Shown here: positions 32,855-44,656 of the stretch, piece after piece | How the letters are laid out: each line of letters starts with the position of its first letter | Numbering within the stretch: the stretch's first letter is position 1 | Assembly: GCF_042477335.2 (NCBI RefSeq) | Contig: NC_091245.1 | Span: 112,998,501 to 113,062,500, forward strand | Reading direction: 5' to 3' | Origin: Ovis canadensis | Taxonomy: Eukaryota > Chordata > Mammalia > Artiodactyla > Bovidae | Length of the DNA: 64,000 bases | Made by a program: the position numbers and the translations under genes | Notes under the pieces: model-generated | The model's input: only the letters and a program-made list of their open reading frames with translations | What the model was told of the DNA's origin: nothing | The model's database searches: none

Positions 32855-33714
32855 ATGAGAAATGCTGGACTGGAAGAAACACAAGCTGGAATCAAGATTG
32901 CCAGGAGAAATATCAATAACCTCAGATATGCAGATGACACCACCCTTATGAGAGAAAGTGAAGAGGAACTAAAAAGCCTCTTGATGAAAGTGAAAGTGGA
33001 GAGTGAAAAAGTTGGCCTAAAGCTCAACATTCAGAAAACGAAGACCATGGCATCCAGTCCCATCACTTCATGGGAAATAGATGGAGAAACAGTGGAAACA
33101 GTGTCAGACTTTATTTTGGGGGGCTCCAAAATCACTGCAGATGGTGACTGCAGCCATGAAATTAAAAGATGCTTACTCCTTGGAAGAAAAGTTATGTCCA
33201 ACCTAGATAGCATATTCCAAACCAGAGACATTACTTTGCCGACTAAGGTCCGTCTAATCAAGGCTATGGTTTTTCCTGTGGTCACGTATGGATGTGAGAG
33301 TTGGACTGTGAAGAAGGCAGAGCACCGAAGAATTGATGCTTTTGAACTGTGGTGTTGGAGAAGACTCTTGAGAGTCCCTTGGACTGCAAGGAGATCCAAC
33401 CAGTCCATTCTGAAGGAGATCAGCCCTGGGATTTCCTTGGAAGGAATGATGCTAAAGCTGAAACTCCAGTACTTTGGCTACCTCATGCGAAGAGATGACT
33501 CTTTGGAAAAGACTCTGCTGCTGGGAGGGATTGGGGGCAGGAGGAGAAGGGGATGACCGAGGATGAGATGGCTGGATGGCATCATGGACTCGATGGACGT
33601 GAGTCTGAGTGAACTCCGGGAGTTGGTGATGGACAGGGAGGCCTGGCGTGCTGCGATTCACGGGGTCGCAAAGAGTCGGACACGACTGAGTGACTGAACT
33701 GAACTGAACTGAAC
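32855..33714 (+). mobile_element. BovB 3' part (copy B only), open frame 32771-33556
   Basis: It begins at the RT C-terminal motif region (RNAGLEETQAGIKIA, then LRYADDTTLM with YADD intact), runs through CESWTVKKAEH, and ends in ACTGAACTGAACTGAAC. About 230 codons of ORF2 remain open, but the element is 5' truncated. Copy A lacks it at the matching place (near 4030). Confidence 0.92.
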
Positions 33715-34999
33715 ATATTTTAGTGTTTTTCAAGAATATGAAATCTGATTTTTACATCTTAATTTATATATTCAAAGGAACAATTTGCATTAAAATTTCA
33801 AATTAAAACTACACTCCTTTAAAAAATTGTCACCATACCCATTGCTCACTTAAAACCCCATCTTGGTTTAACCCTACGCTAGAATTTCAGTCTTAGAATA
33901 TAACAGTGTATGGGGTACTGAAAGCTTGTTTTTTAGTCACTACATCCTGGTGGCAGAACCAGGTTTTAGGCCTAGTTATGGCCTATTCTTGCAACTCTTT
34001 TAATTCCTACTCCTATACATCTGAGAACTCTTTTTTTAGGTTAGTTCACCCGGACTTATTGAGTAATTCATTTCCTTCATGTCCTCAAAACAGAAAATGT
34101 TAGCTTAGTAAACAAGGGAAACAACCAACTTTTTCTTAATAATTGCATACAAGATAAATAAATATTTGAAATGCAGTAAAATCAGGTACATAATAAAAGC
34201 TTATCTTAAAATTATGAAATTATATACAAGGAAGTAGTTGAGTTTGTTACTGGAAAAGGGAGATAAAAATTTGTTCTTGAAGAGCTCACTGTCTCCAGAG
34301 TATGAATAATGCCACATTTTTTGATCATGAGAGGGGTTTGTACTAAACCAAAGATTCACAAATTGACATCTGAAGATTGGGGCAGGTCATGACAGTATTA
34401 GGTATACAACATAAAAAATATAAGAACAAAAATATAGGTTTTCTATGGAACTAGATATATTCAAGCTAAAAAACTATATTTACTCTGTGACTATGGCCTT
34501 TTTATTTTGGTGTTGTTAAAATACCTTTCATGTAAAATAATACTGATGACATATGTTATATTTTTGCTTTTTAATTTTTAATGAGAATTTTTTTTTTAAT
34601 TTTGTAACAACTTTTTCTTATTTCCCATAGAAGTAAATAAACTTTGTGACAAGTCCTAAGTTATGATTCTGTGTTGAGCCTTTTCTAGTCCTGAGAAAAC
34701 CTGTTTTCATCTCCATGGGGCAAAATATGTGGTCAGAGGCACCGCTGGGTTTTCCTCCTAAAAGACCCAGCAGCAATCCCCAGGGACTTTATAAAACAAG
34801 GAAAGGATCCCAACTTAACAGGGAATAGAGAGAGATAAGGGAAAGTTCCTCTGCTCTTTGGAAGGAGAACTCAGGGGCTGTTCTGGTTTGTTATTAAGTT
34901 TCCCACCTCTTTCCCTTTGGGGCTGCATGCCTGTTGTAGAACTCTCTCTCAGTTATGTCCATCTTTGCTTTATATATTATAATGGTATGTTATTAGTTG
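33715..34999. other. Duplicated flank, no gene
   Basis: AT-rich sequence that aligns, at lower identity, with copy A 4060-7540 once its BovBs are set aside. No feature other than this paralogy was seen. Confidence 0.6.
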
Positions 35000-35219
35000 T
35001 ATCAATGTTTATAATTGCTGTATCATTTTGCTGTACTGAACTTTATAAATGTATAATGTCCTTTGTCTCTTGCTACTTTTTTAAAATCTATTTTGTCTGA
35101 TATTAGTATTAATATTGGCATGGAATATCTTTTTCCTGCCTTTCACTTTTATTCACTTTCAGTCCCTTTGCATCTTCAGATCTAAAATGAGTCTCTTGGA
35201 GACATTATAGAGTTGGATC
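35000..35219 (-). mobile_element. Antisense L1 fragment
   Basis: ATCTATTTTGTCTGATATTA, GGCATGGAATATCTTTTTCC and GAGTCTCTTGGAGACAT are antisense L1 ORF2-type blocks. Copy A ends in the same L1. Confidence 0.7.
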
Positions 35220-35500
35220 ATGACCTTTTTTTTAGCTTTCGGCTCTGCTGGGTCTTTGCTGCTGTGCACAGGCTTTCTCCAGGTGCAGCAAGCGAGGGTA
35301 CTCTCTGCTTGTGGTGTGCGGGCTTCTCATTGCGGCGGCTTCTCTTGTGGAGCAAAGGCTCTAGGTGTGTGGGCTTCAGTAGGTGTGGCACACAGGCTTA
35401 GTTGCTCCATGGAATGTGGTGTCTTCCTGTACCAGGGATCGAACCTATGTCCCCTGCACCGGCAGGCAGATTCTTAACCACTAGACCACCAGGGAAGTCC
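35220..35500 (-). mobile_element. CHR SINE inserted in L1
   Basis: It ends CCACCAGGGAAGTCC at 35500. GATCATGA occurs just before (about 35217-35224) and just after (about 35502-35509), a probable target-site duplication. Antisense L1 continues beyond. Confidence 0.88.
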
Positions 35501-36190
35501 TGATCATGATGTTTTAATTCATTCTGCCATCTGTCTTTTTACTGGAAAATTTCACTCATTAATATTTAAAGTAATTGCTGACAAGGGGGGATTTACTTCT
35601 TTCATTTTGTTTTGTTTTCTATACACCTTACTGGTTTTCATTTCTCCATTGTTGTACAGCAGAATCCGACACAACATTGTAAAGCAAATCTCCTCCAACT
35701 AAAAAGAAAAAAAAATTCTCCTTTCTCATCACCTGCATTACTATCTTCTTTTGTGTTCAGTTGGTAATTTTTTGTAGTGAAACATTTAAATTCTTTTCTC
35801 ATGTTCTTTTGTGTACATTCTATACTATTTGTGCTCAACGTGAAGATTACATGTAACCTGCTAAAGTTATAAGGCCGTATTTGAATTTTAACAGCTTAAC
35901 TCAATATTATACAACTCTGTTTCTTTATAGCTCTGCCCCCATCCCTTTCTGTTGCTTATGTCACAAAATTACATCTTCGTACATTGCGTGTCCTAAAACT
36001 TAAACTAATAATGTTTTTAATGCATTAATCTCTTGGGTTGTGTAGAAAAAAAGTGTGCTCACAGTGTTTGAATAATTTGCTTACATGCATGTCTCTCCCT
36101 GCCATTCCCTTGACTTCACCCTCCATCCCACTGTACTCTACAACCCAAGGAACATATTGTTTTCATCTGTTTCAGAGTTTACCACAATTC
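35501..36190 (-). mobile_element. Antisense L1 sequence (probable)
   Basis: AATATTTAAAGTAATTGCTGA and the following blocks look like antisense L1 ORF2. Within it, 35645-35715 reads like an L1 3' tail in plus orientation (ACACAACATTGTAAAGCAA). The L1 call weakens past 35900. Confidence 0.5.
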
Positions 36191-36599
36191 ATAGTATAGG
36201 GATTATTCAGCAAAAGTGTCCCCAAATCTCTTTTTAATAATTGAGTAAAACAGAATTGAAGGAGACTTTTCAAAACTCTTAAGAATATAATAATAGTTAA
36301 CAAGTATCAAGCAGTTATCACAATCCAGGCACTCTTTTAAGGGCTGTAATGCTATTTCATTTAATATTTATAAAAACAACAAGTGAGGACTTTACTATTA
36401 TTATCTATACTTTATTAATGTCTGTATGACCTGTGTTCAGTTAAAAAAAACTAAGACTCTGATATATTAATAAATTTCTAAGGGCCAGGTAAATTTCAGG
36501 AACCATGATTTGGACTAAATACACTTATGAACATTTTTTAATGTTTTGTACACCTGGAACTTTCTGCCAGTTTTTCTTTCTACCTGTAGAGAATTAGAG

Positions 36600-36900
36600 G
36601 ATCTATTTATTTCTCTTTTTTTAAGAGGCGTAATTGACATACTATATTAGTTTTAGGTATACAACATAGCAATTCAAAAATTATGGTCTGCAATATCAAC
36701 TGCAATATGGTCACCACAGTAAGTCTAGTTACCATCTGTTACCTTACAAAGTTAACAAATGCCCTACATTATATCCCCATGACTTACTTGTTTTTATAAC
36801 TGGAAATTTATACATCTTAATCCCCTTTATCTGTTTCACTCTCCCACCCCACTCCTCCTCTGGCAACTACCACTCTGTCCTAAAAGAGTCCATTGTTTTT
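36600..36900 (-). mobile_element. Antisense L1 3' UTR
   Basis: GTAATTGACATACTATATTA, TTAGGTATACAACATAGCAA and CACCACAGTAAGTCTAGTTA match old L1 3' UTR in reverse complement. Confidence 0.7.
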
Positions 36901-36929
36901 GTTTGTTTTTTTTTTCTTTTTCTTTTTTA

Positions 36930-37036
36930 CTTCACTGTGTGGCTTGAAGGATCTTAGTTCCTTAACCAGGGAGAGAACCCATGCCCCCTGCAGTGGACGC
37001 ATGATGTCCTAACCACTAGACCACCAGGGCATTCGA
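36930..37036 (-). mobile_element. CHR SINE, short
   Basis: GGATCTTAGTTCCTTAACCA and the CTAGACCACCAGGGCATTC end mark a minus-strand CHR SINE. Confidence 0.8.
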
Positions 37037-37659
37037 CCACCAGTGAATTTCGTAAGAGTCCATTTCCTGAACCTCTTGTCAAAGATTATATTTGGCTGCA
37101 AATAATAGAAAAACCTATCACAGCAGCTTAAATAATTCAGTGGATTCATTTATCACAAAATAAAAATTCCAGGGGTAGGCAATGAAGGACTAGTGTGAGA
37201 CTCAACTACTTTAAGAGGATACTTGACTTCTTTGATATTCCTACTTCACCTTCTAATGCACATAATTTTTTTTCAGCCTCCTGATCACAGAATGGCCACT
37301 GTCTCTCCAATCATCCTATCTGTTTCCAGGGATAAAGAAGAATAAAGGATGAACAAAGAACATTTAGACTTCTACTCACTGGCACTTGTATCATGGCAAC
37401 TCTAGATACTAAGGAGTCTGAGAATTTTAATATTTTGTACTGACATTAGAAGAAAGGGGAAAAACTGGGATTGGAATGATGTGCTGAGTTCACTACTATG
37501 ATTTATCATGTTTTTGTGAGTTTCCATTTTTTTAAAAAAAGCAAACTTGTCATCTACATTTCTTTGATTATTAATGAAATTGAACAATGGTGACTTTGTG
37601 GAATCTTGATCTTAGTTTTACTAAACCTAGAAAATAATTTAGAAATAATGGTAATGTAA
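37037..37659. other. Unassigned intergenic sequence
   Basis: AT-rich. No gene or repeat was recognised. Confidence 0.4.
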
Positions 37660-37772
37660 TCACTTCTGCCTCCCCGGCCATGCCACATGGCTTGCAGGAT
37701 CTTAGCTCCCCAACCCAGGCCCTCGACAGTGAAAACTTGGAGTCCTAACCACTGGACCACCAGAGAATTCCC
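37660..37772 (-). mobile_element. CHR SINE, short
   Basis: GCAGGATCTTAGCTCCCCAA to CCACTGGACCACCAGAGAAT on the plus strand is the reverse complement of a CHR head and body. Confidence 0.8.
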
Positions 37773-38461
37773 AACCTTTAAATATGTAAACCCATGCTCA
37801 GCTCACTGGCCATAAAAAAACAGGTCATGGGCAATGGTTTGTCAACCCCTGATCTTGACAAGAATAAAGCATTAGTGTTATTCCCCTCTGTTTTCAAATC
37901 TACCTGCCTTCTTCTGGAATTTATCACGTGACTTGGTGCGGGTAAAATCTCAGTATATTATTATCGAATCAGTGAATCTGACCTCTGCTTGTGAGTTAAT
38001 TCTCTACCTCCCAAGACTAGTTATTCTACTTGGGCCCTCTTGATTGCAAAAAATAATTTTATGTTCTTTTGTGTTAAATATCTTCTTCATTAGTAATATT
38101 TCTGGGATGTATTATGAGAATTGCAAAATTCCCAGGAGGCACCCACACCTGCAGAGGTGGGCCATTTCTGCTGGAAGTCTTATGGCTTGTGTCTAATGGC
38201 TTGTGGGCTTGAGAGGAGAGAAGAGGGCTCAGATGACAACAGGATCTGGGGATGCCACCACTGCCCAAAACGTCCCTGCTTCCAGGGATCACCAGTTGGT
38301 CCTTTAGTTTTTAAAGTCAATGCCTACCCACACTATAAATTATCATGGTGGTGTACATTCAAATTTCAAGACATTTCTCTGGCAATACAACAAAATTTTA
38401 GCAGAACTAATTTTAAAGAGCTATTCTGCAATAGTAAATATTTCTAAAAACTAAAGTGATG
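37773..38461. other. Unassigned intergenic sequence
   Basis: No gene or named repeat was recognised. An open frame at 38121-38447 has no recognisable domain. Confidence 0.4.
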
Positions 38462-39494
38462 GAGGAGATGATGGCAGAGGAGTAGGTGGACATGGACTAC
38501 ATCTCTCTCCATGGAAACATCAGGAATACACCTTCAGACACAGAACTGCATACAGAACACCAGCTGAGAGTGGACACGTGTACCTGACTAGCAGAAAAGA
38601 ATATATAGGACCACACAAAACTCAGTAGGATGAAGGAACTAGGGGGAGAAACAGGAGTGTTGGTAGGACTGGACCTGCCCTCGGAGGGCGGGGAAACTGA
38701 AGCGGGGGTCCCATCCCCACATCGGGGCATCTGAGTCAGAGGAGAAACATTTAAGGCTGAGAGTGAAACAGCTGATCTGTGGTAAAATTAGACAGTCTTG
38801 CTGCAGCCATACATACCCCAGACAGCGACACAGGTCCCCTGGGAAGGCACAGCAGCTGGGAGCTGGAATTTAGGGACTGTGGAGCAATCCCAGGGCGAGT
38901 GCTGCTGTTGACTGCAGAGAGACAGATTGAGGGGATGTAGGGGAGGAGATTGTGGTGGGAAATGCCTGTGGAGAAAAGCTGGGCAACCATGGAAGCAAGA
39001 TGATACTGCTGAGTCATGCATAGGGGGTGGGGCCGTCACCATAGCCTCTCTCTCCCCAGACCCGCCATCAGCAGCTGAACAATAGAGAGGCTGGCCCGTC
39101 AAATGCCTGATGCACTGAACTTCAGAGCAGGACACCATCCAGGGTGCCCCTTTAAGTGACTAATGAGCCGATCTACAGAGCAGGACCCCAGCCAGGGGGA
39201 CCACTCTATGTGCCTGATGCGCCAAACAACAGAGAAGGACCCCAGTCAAGGGAGCCCTCTAAGTGCCTGAACAAGCAGAGCTATGGAGAAAGACTGGCCA
39301 AAGAGCCCTTCTGATCGCCAGCTACAGAAGGCTTGAAAAAAGACTCTGATAGGGCCATAACTCCTGCGGCAGAGGCAGTCCATGTCCCTGCACACTTGGC
39401 GCCACCAGGGTCCCTGCAAGTCAAGCAGCTGCGCCACCTTTATGCTCAACTCTCACTGGGGCAGAGCTGCCACAGGCAAAAAACACCTTGCATC

Positions 39495-39650
39495 TATGCA
39501 CACAGGGTTGCTTGGGTCATGTCCAGCTCTGTGCCCCTGTTGACTGTGGCCTGCCAGGCTTCTCTGTCAGGGAGAGGTGTTCTCCAGGCAAGAATACTGG
39601 AGGGTATTGGCCATTATTGGTTGCCATGCCCTCCTAGAGCACTGTATTCC
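39495..39650 (-). mobile_element. Bov-tA-like segment in L1 5' UTR
   Basis: GGTCATGTCCAGCTCTGTGC through CAGGCAAGAATACTGGAGGG resembles reversed Bov-tA 3' sequence. It may be part of this L1 5' UTR rather than a separate insertion. Confidence 0.5.
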
Positions 39651-40293
39651 CTGCTGCCCTAGCTGCCAACCCCCCGGAGTACCTGGTGCTGCCAGAACCC
39701 CTGTGACCCAAGTAGCTGCACCACCTCCACACCTGGCCCTCACAGGGGCAAACCCAAGCCCTCCAGGGCAGCCTTAGGAGGAAACTCCAGTGGACGACCC
39801 ACATGTAGAGGTGGAAATAAAACCACAATTGAAATTCAGGAGCATTGTGGCTAAGGAAGAAGACCCAAAACCTTCCCGCCAGCTGTACAAGCTGCATATT
39901 AAATCCACACGATCAACTAGGCAGACTCTGTGTCTACGGAATATACAAAAGGTCATTGAGAGCTCCCACAAAAGAAGTTCTGATAGCTATGGACATTGGA
40001 GGCAAGAACACACAGGAGTAGGACCAGATTAGAATCTGAGCTGCCCTCACAGCAGGTCTAGAGATCAGCACAGTGTTGGAGGGCATCCTAGGGAGGTGAG
40101 GTGGACTGTGACTCCCAGAGAGGGGAACGACTCTGACAGCAGTGACTCAAGAAAAACATTTACTATTATTCTTATGTTTTGACTTGTTCTGTAGATTCTT
40201 TTGGATTTCCCCCCCTCTTTTTCCCTCTCTGTTGTAGTTGTTGGTTTTATTGGCATTATGAAATCTAATCAAGATTTGAGCTTTTTTTTCCTG

Positions 40294-41265
40294 AGTCACA
40301 TTTTTTATCATTGCTATAAACCTCTGCCTCTACGTTGGGCTTTTGCTGTTCTGTGGAGTTTTCCTTTTTTTCTCTCTCTCTTTTTAATATTAATTTTTAA
40401 GTTTTCAAATCTATTATTTTTTCTGCATTTATTCCTTTGTTTACTTTTCCTCCTGTTCTTTTCCCCTTGCAGTCAATCTTTCATGTATATAAATCTTATC
40501 TTCCTCTATTTGACATTGTATATCCATTCTTTCTTTCCTTTCTTCTCAACATTTGTTAGTTTTATTTTCATTGCTTTATTCCCCAGTTGGCACCTTGCTT
40601 TAGTTTGGTTTTCCAGTTTGTGCTTTAGTTAGTTTTGTTCTGATAGATATACTTTTTGGTTTCCTTTGTTATCCAGGTCAATCTATTGTACTTTACTTTT
40701 GTTGGACTGTTTTGATTTTACTTATGGGTGTATATGTATATACATACATTCAGTCACACTTTTTATTGTTGTTATAAACCTCTGCCTCTACGTTGGGCTT
40801 TTGCACTTCCATGAAATTTTCCTTTTTTTTTCTTCTTTCTTCTTCTTTTTTTTTCATTTCTGTTTTTTATAATTTTAATTTTTTAATTTTTTAACCTATT
40901 AAACTTTTTCTATATTTATTCCTTTGTTTGCCTTTCCTACTGTCCTTTTCCCCTTGCAGTTAATCTTTAATGTATATAAATCTCCTTCATCTACCTCTAT
41001 TTAACTTGGGATATCTGTTCTTTCTTTATTTTCTTTCTTTCCTTTCCTCTCAACATATTTGTTAATTTTGTCTTCATTCTTTTATTCGCCACTTGGCACC
41101 TTGCTTTAGTTTTGTTTTCCAGTTTGTGCTTCGGTTAGTTTTCTTCTTAACTGGTAAATATGATCTTTTATTTCCTTTGTTTGCCAGGTCAATCTACTGT
41201 ACATTTTTTATTGTTGTTGTTGGACTGTTTTGACCTTGCTTATGGGAGTATATGTATATGTGTAT
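40294..41265. repeat. 458-bp tandem duplication in L1 5' UTR
   Basis: AGTCACA followed by the CTCTGCCTCTACGTTGGGCT block occurs at 40294 and again 458 bp later at 40752. Similarity continues through the following pyrimidine-rich text (GCACCTTGCTTTAGTTT, CCTTTGTT, TTGGACTGTTTTGA). Confidence 0.88.
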
Positions 41266-41476
41266 ATTCCATTATTTTAATTATTACTTGTCTGATTTTG
41301 TAACTGCCATTTGTCTGGGGTTCATCTTTGGTTTCTTGTTTTTCGATATTTGTTTTAATCTCACTTAACGCCATAACAAACCACTTGTGGAACATCATTC
41401 CTAACCAAAGATCCAGCCCTGAGACTTTGGAGTGGGAGCACTGACTCCAAGACCCTAGACTACCAGAGAACTAACC

Positions 41477-42370
41477 CTCAGTTCAGTTCAGTCACTCAGT
41501 TGTGCCCGACTCTTTGTGAACCCATGAACTGCAGCACGCCAGGCCTCCCTGTGCATCACCAACTCCTGGAGTTTACCCAAACTCATGTCCATTGAGTCAG
41601 TAAAGCCATCCAGCCATCTCATCCTCTGTCATCCCCTTCTCATCCTGCCCCCAATCCCTCCCAGCATCAGAGTCTTTTCCAATGAGTCAACTCTTCGCAT
41701 GAGGTGGCCAAAGTATTGGAGTTTCAGCTTCAGCATCAGTCCTTCCAATGAACACCCAGGACTGATCTTTAGAATGGACTGGTTGGATCTCCTTGCAGTC
41801 CAAGGGACTCTCAAGAGTCTTCTCCAACACCACAGTTCAAAGGCATCAATTCTTCGGCGCTCAGCTTTCTTCACAGTCCAACTCTCACATCCATACATGA
41901 CCACTGGAAAAACCATAGCCTTGACTAGATGGACCTTTGTTGGCAAAGTCATGTCTCTGCTTTTGAATATGCAGTCTAGGTTGATCATAACTTTCCTTCC
42001 AAGGAGTAAGCGTCTTTTAATTTCCTGGCTGCAATCACCATCTGCAGCGATTTTGGAGCCCCCCCAAAATAAAGTCTGAGACTGTTTCCACTGTTTCCCC
42101 ATCTATTACCCATGAAGCGATGGGACTGGATGCCATGATCTTAGTTTTCTGAATGTTGAGCTTTAAGCCAACTTTTTCGCTCTCCTCTTTCACTTTCATC
42201 AAGAGGCTTTTTAGCTACTCTTCACTTTCCGCCATAAGGGTGGTGTCATCTGCATATCTGAGGTTATTGATATTTCTCCCAGCAATCTTGATTCCAGCTT
42301 GTGCTTCTTCCAGCCCAGCGTTTCTCATGATGTACTCTGCATAGAAGTTAAATAAGCAGGGTGACAACCA
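41477..42370 (-). mobile_element. BovB 3' part nested in the L1
   Basis: The plus strand opens CAGTTCAGTTCAGTCACTCAG (tail) and ends near AAGTTAAATAAGCAGGGTGA (RT region). The minus strand has open stretches with LRYADDTTLMAESEE and CESWTVKKAERR, broken by a frameshift between them and a stop after ESEE. Confidence 0.92.
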
Positions 42371-42740
42371 TAAGAGATGATAAACATTTTTTTCTTTGGT
42401 GATGTTCCTAACCAAAGAAATGGTGATGAATCAGACTTAGGAAACAAACTTATGGTTGCTGACAGCTGAAGAGATAGTCAGGGAGTTTGGGAAGGACACT
42501 TACACATTGCTATATTCAAAATGTATAACCAACAAGGACCTACTGCGTAGCACATGTAACTACTCAAGCTTCTGTGCCAGCCTGGATGGGAGAAGGGTTT
42601 GAGGGAAAACAGATACATATATATGTATGGCTGAGTCCCTTCACTGTTCACCTGAAACTATCACAACATTGTTAATCAGCTATACCCCAATACAAAATAC
42701 AAAGTTTAAAGTTTGGGAAAAAGAAAAAAAAAAAAAGAAA

Positions 42741-42966
42741 TGGTAATGAGTGATGTTCCTCTTAGAGGAAGGGCTAGAAATGCTGTACAGTCCTGTGTAC
42801 AACCTACAGGCCTAATGATTGGCAGTATGCCTTCAGCCTGAGACTCTCGCATTCTGCCGTTTAAAGAAGGAGTCTGATCCTTATCCAATTAAAAGGAATG
42901 CTTAGTGCTGCAACAGAATATTGTCACATTTGGCTCTAGTGAACCTGAAGTGCCCAAATGCAGACT
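42741..42966. other. Sequence between L1 and ERV
   Basis: Short unassigned flank up to the ERV target-site duplication. Confidence 0.4.
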
Positions 42967-42971
42967 GCTAT

Positions 42972-43271
42972 TGTTATGCTCCGAGCCCGTATCTCCGAAC
43001 CAACCGAGAGAAAGAGCAAGTCCACCACGGTAATGCAAGGGCAAGAAGGGAGTTTATCTCTAGTGCGCTAGGGCCCAAGTCTCATCCCACACAAGGGAAT
43101 CCGACAAGAGCCCTGAACAAAGGAGTATGGCGGCTTATATACAGGCAGTTCTTTGTCTCAGTTACAGGAGTAGCTGGCGTTACATGACTGGCCAGGCAGG
43201 ATGAGCGCATATCCTGTCTCTTTCTGGCAAACATGACTCAAGTCCTAGAGCCCGTCATTTGGTCCCTAACA
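42972..43271 (-). repeat. ERV 3' LTR
   Basis: TG...CA ends (TGTTAGGG to CATAACA on the minus strand). It contains a TATATAAG box at about 43133-43140. Thirteen differences from the other LTR were counted by eye over 300 bp. Confidence 0.95.
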
Positions 43272-43280
43272 TTCCCCCCT
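43272..43280 (-). other. ERV polypurine tract
   Basis: AGGGGGGAA on the minus strand directly precedes the 3' LTR, the expected plus-strand primer site. Confidence 0.85.
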
Positions 43281-43289
43281 GTCCTTAGA

Positions 43290-43630
43290 TCATATAGAGG
43301 AATCTTCCTCTCGGTCTTGAGACACAGTTTGATATTGTTGTCGAAGCACAAACAGCTGTACTGTATTTATGCGTTTTTTTACAAAGGCTATAAGTCTATT
43401 GATAATACATGGGCCAAAGGTAAGCATCAGTAGAAGTATTAGCAGGGGTCCCAGCAAGGTGGAGATTAGGGTGGTCAACCAAGGGGATTGTTGAAACCAA
43501 GACACAAACCATCCTTGTTGAGCCTCACGTTCTCGTTTACGTTGGGCTAGTCCCTCTCTTACTTTGGCCATAGATTTTTTAACTATTTTTGTGTGATCAG
43601 CATAAAAACAACACTCTTTTTTTTAGGGCA
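43290..43630 (-). pseudogene. env: ERV env, transmembrane subunit C-terminal part
   Basis: Open on the minus strand from the ECC of the Cys-rich motif (about 43618), then an ectodomain end with [13 protein letters not shown] and a membrane-spanning stretch [16 protein letters not shown], and a cytoplasmic tail ending at 43290. The N-terminal part of the subunit (fusion peptide, heptad region and immunosuppressive segment) is absent. It is joined to a surface-subunit remnant by a deletion. Confidence 0.85.
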
Positions 43631-43665
43631 GCACAGAGTCCCCCCTGTATCTCCCCACAGATCTT

Positions 43666-44004
43666 TTAGTTATGCCTGGGCGCACCTGGACATGCCCAGA
43701 ATGCATGATTTGGGAGCTTGCCCCTCTTCCAGGGTACATTTACCACCGGCTTAAGGTCAAAGTGTAAGTCTGGCCACCAAGTATTTGGTGGATGTATTGC
43801 GGTGGTGGAGTTAAGCATCTCAAGTGTTAGTCTATTTTGCAGCTTCCAGGTGATTTTGACGGGTTGATGCGGGTTCACACTGGCAGCTCCGGAGCAGAGT
43901 AACTGGGTCATCCATAAGACGGCCCAGCCGAGCTGTCCTGGTCCTGTTGGCGCCTTCGAAGCCTTAGCCTCAGGGGGTTGGACGGGTGCAGAGATGCTTC
44001 CCAT
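43666..44004 (-). pseudogene. env: ERV env, surface subunit N-terminal part
   Basis: A 112-codon frame with a signal-peptide-like segment (LGWAVLWMTQLLCSGAAS) followed by NPHQPVKITWKLQN, a motif typical of gammaretroviral surface subunits, and the start of the mature domain. It stops at 43666, where most of the subunit is missing. It overlaps the region of the pol 3' end, as usual in this group. Confidence 0.8.
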
Positions 44005-44238
44005 TCTTTTTTAGCGTCTTCCTGCTCTGCTGAAGCAGCTGGGCGTATGTGGTTGCAATGCACCCAAGGCCCAATACTGTCGACCTGGCCTTACCTCGGT
44101 GAAATCTATTTCCCAGTGTTGCCCTGGTCCTTCTCCCCGATACCTCAGTCCTGCATGTTGTCTTTTTCTTGGCCTCATCTGTTGACACACCTTACAAGCA
44201 TGTGCTATGTTCTTTACAGTTGTCTGGTGCCGGGAAAA
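43970..44238 (-). pseudogene. pol: ERV integrase fragment
   Basis: One minus-strand frame shows CKVCQQM (second half of the HHCC zinc-binding domain) and HWEIDFTEV (start of the catalytic core). The rest of the core and the C-terminal domain are missing, and frames shift within the fragment. Confidence 0.7.
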
Positions 44239-44652
44239 TCACAGGCACACAGTTTGAAAGAGCATCAGAGTCTTCTTTTCTCCCAGATGAGTAGACAAGT
44301 ATAAATGCTCACATAGTTGCCGTCCCAACTGAGCAGGGAGTATCAAGTAGCTGTCTGAGTCTTGGTACCATCCATCTTCACCTTTTTGAAGGTTGGTGTG
44401 TTTTTGGATCCAAGCAAGGTCTGTGGATGAATACTCAGGGGTTGGGGGCAGAGTTTCCATACCTGGAGGTGGAAGTCCGATCGCCAACACAGGGGTGATG
44501 AAATCTTCATCAGCTACTTTTCGAGCTGCCAGGTCTGTGGCACGATTTCCTCGTGCCATGGGGCTGTCACCCTTCTGATGTCCAGGTACGTGTACTATTG
44601 ACACAGCCCGAGGCATCTGTACAGCCTCTAAAAGTCTACGGATTCCAGGCAA
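44239..44652 (-). pseudogene. pol: ERV RNase H end and integrase N-terminus
   Basis: It begins within RNase H (VHVPGHQKGDSPMARGNRATD) and runs into the integrase N-terminal region with HLYLSTHLGEKKT (the two His of HHCC). The open frame ends at 44239. It is in a different frame from the upstream RNase H piece (44657-45106), which shows a frameshift at a T-rich stretch near 44665. Confidence 0.85.
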
Positions 44653-44656
44653 GTTT

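Larger units (their letters stand above)
38462..42740 (+). mobile_element. Bovine L1 with 5' UTR and 3' UTR, ORFs deleted
   Basis: It starts like an L1 5' UTR (GATGATGGCAGAGGAGTAGG), continues with GC-rich 5' UTR, about 54-bp repeats near 39085-39340, and a 458-bp tandem duplication at 40294-41265. From 42371 it shows the 3' UTR (CAAACTTATGGTTGCTGACA, AACCAACAAGGACCTACTGC, CAGCTATACCCCAATACAAA) and a poly(A) at about 42718-42740. ORF1 and ORF2 are essentially absent, and a BovB sits between the two parts. Confidence 0.75.

Noticed and set aside
40201..40872. Two hydrophobic Phe/Leu-rich frames that look like membrane proteins
   Set aside because: They come from the T-rich, tandemly duplicated L1 5' UTR; low complexity mimics transmembrane segments.
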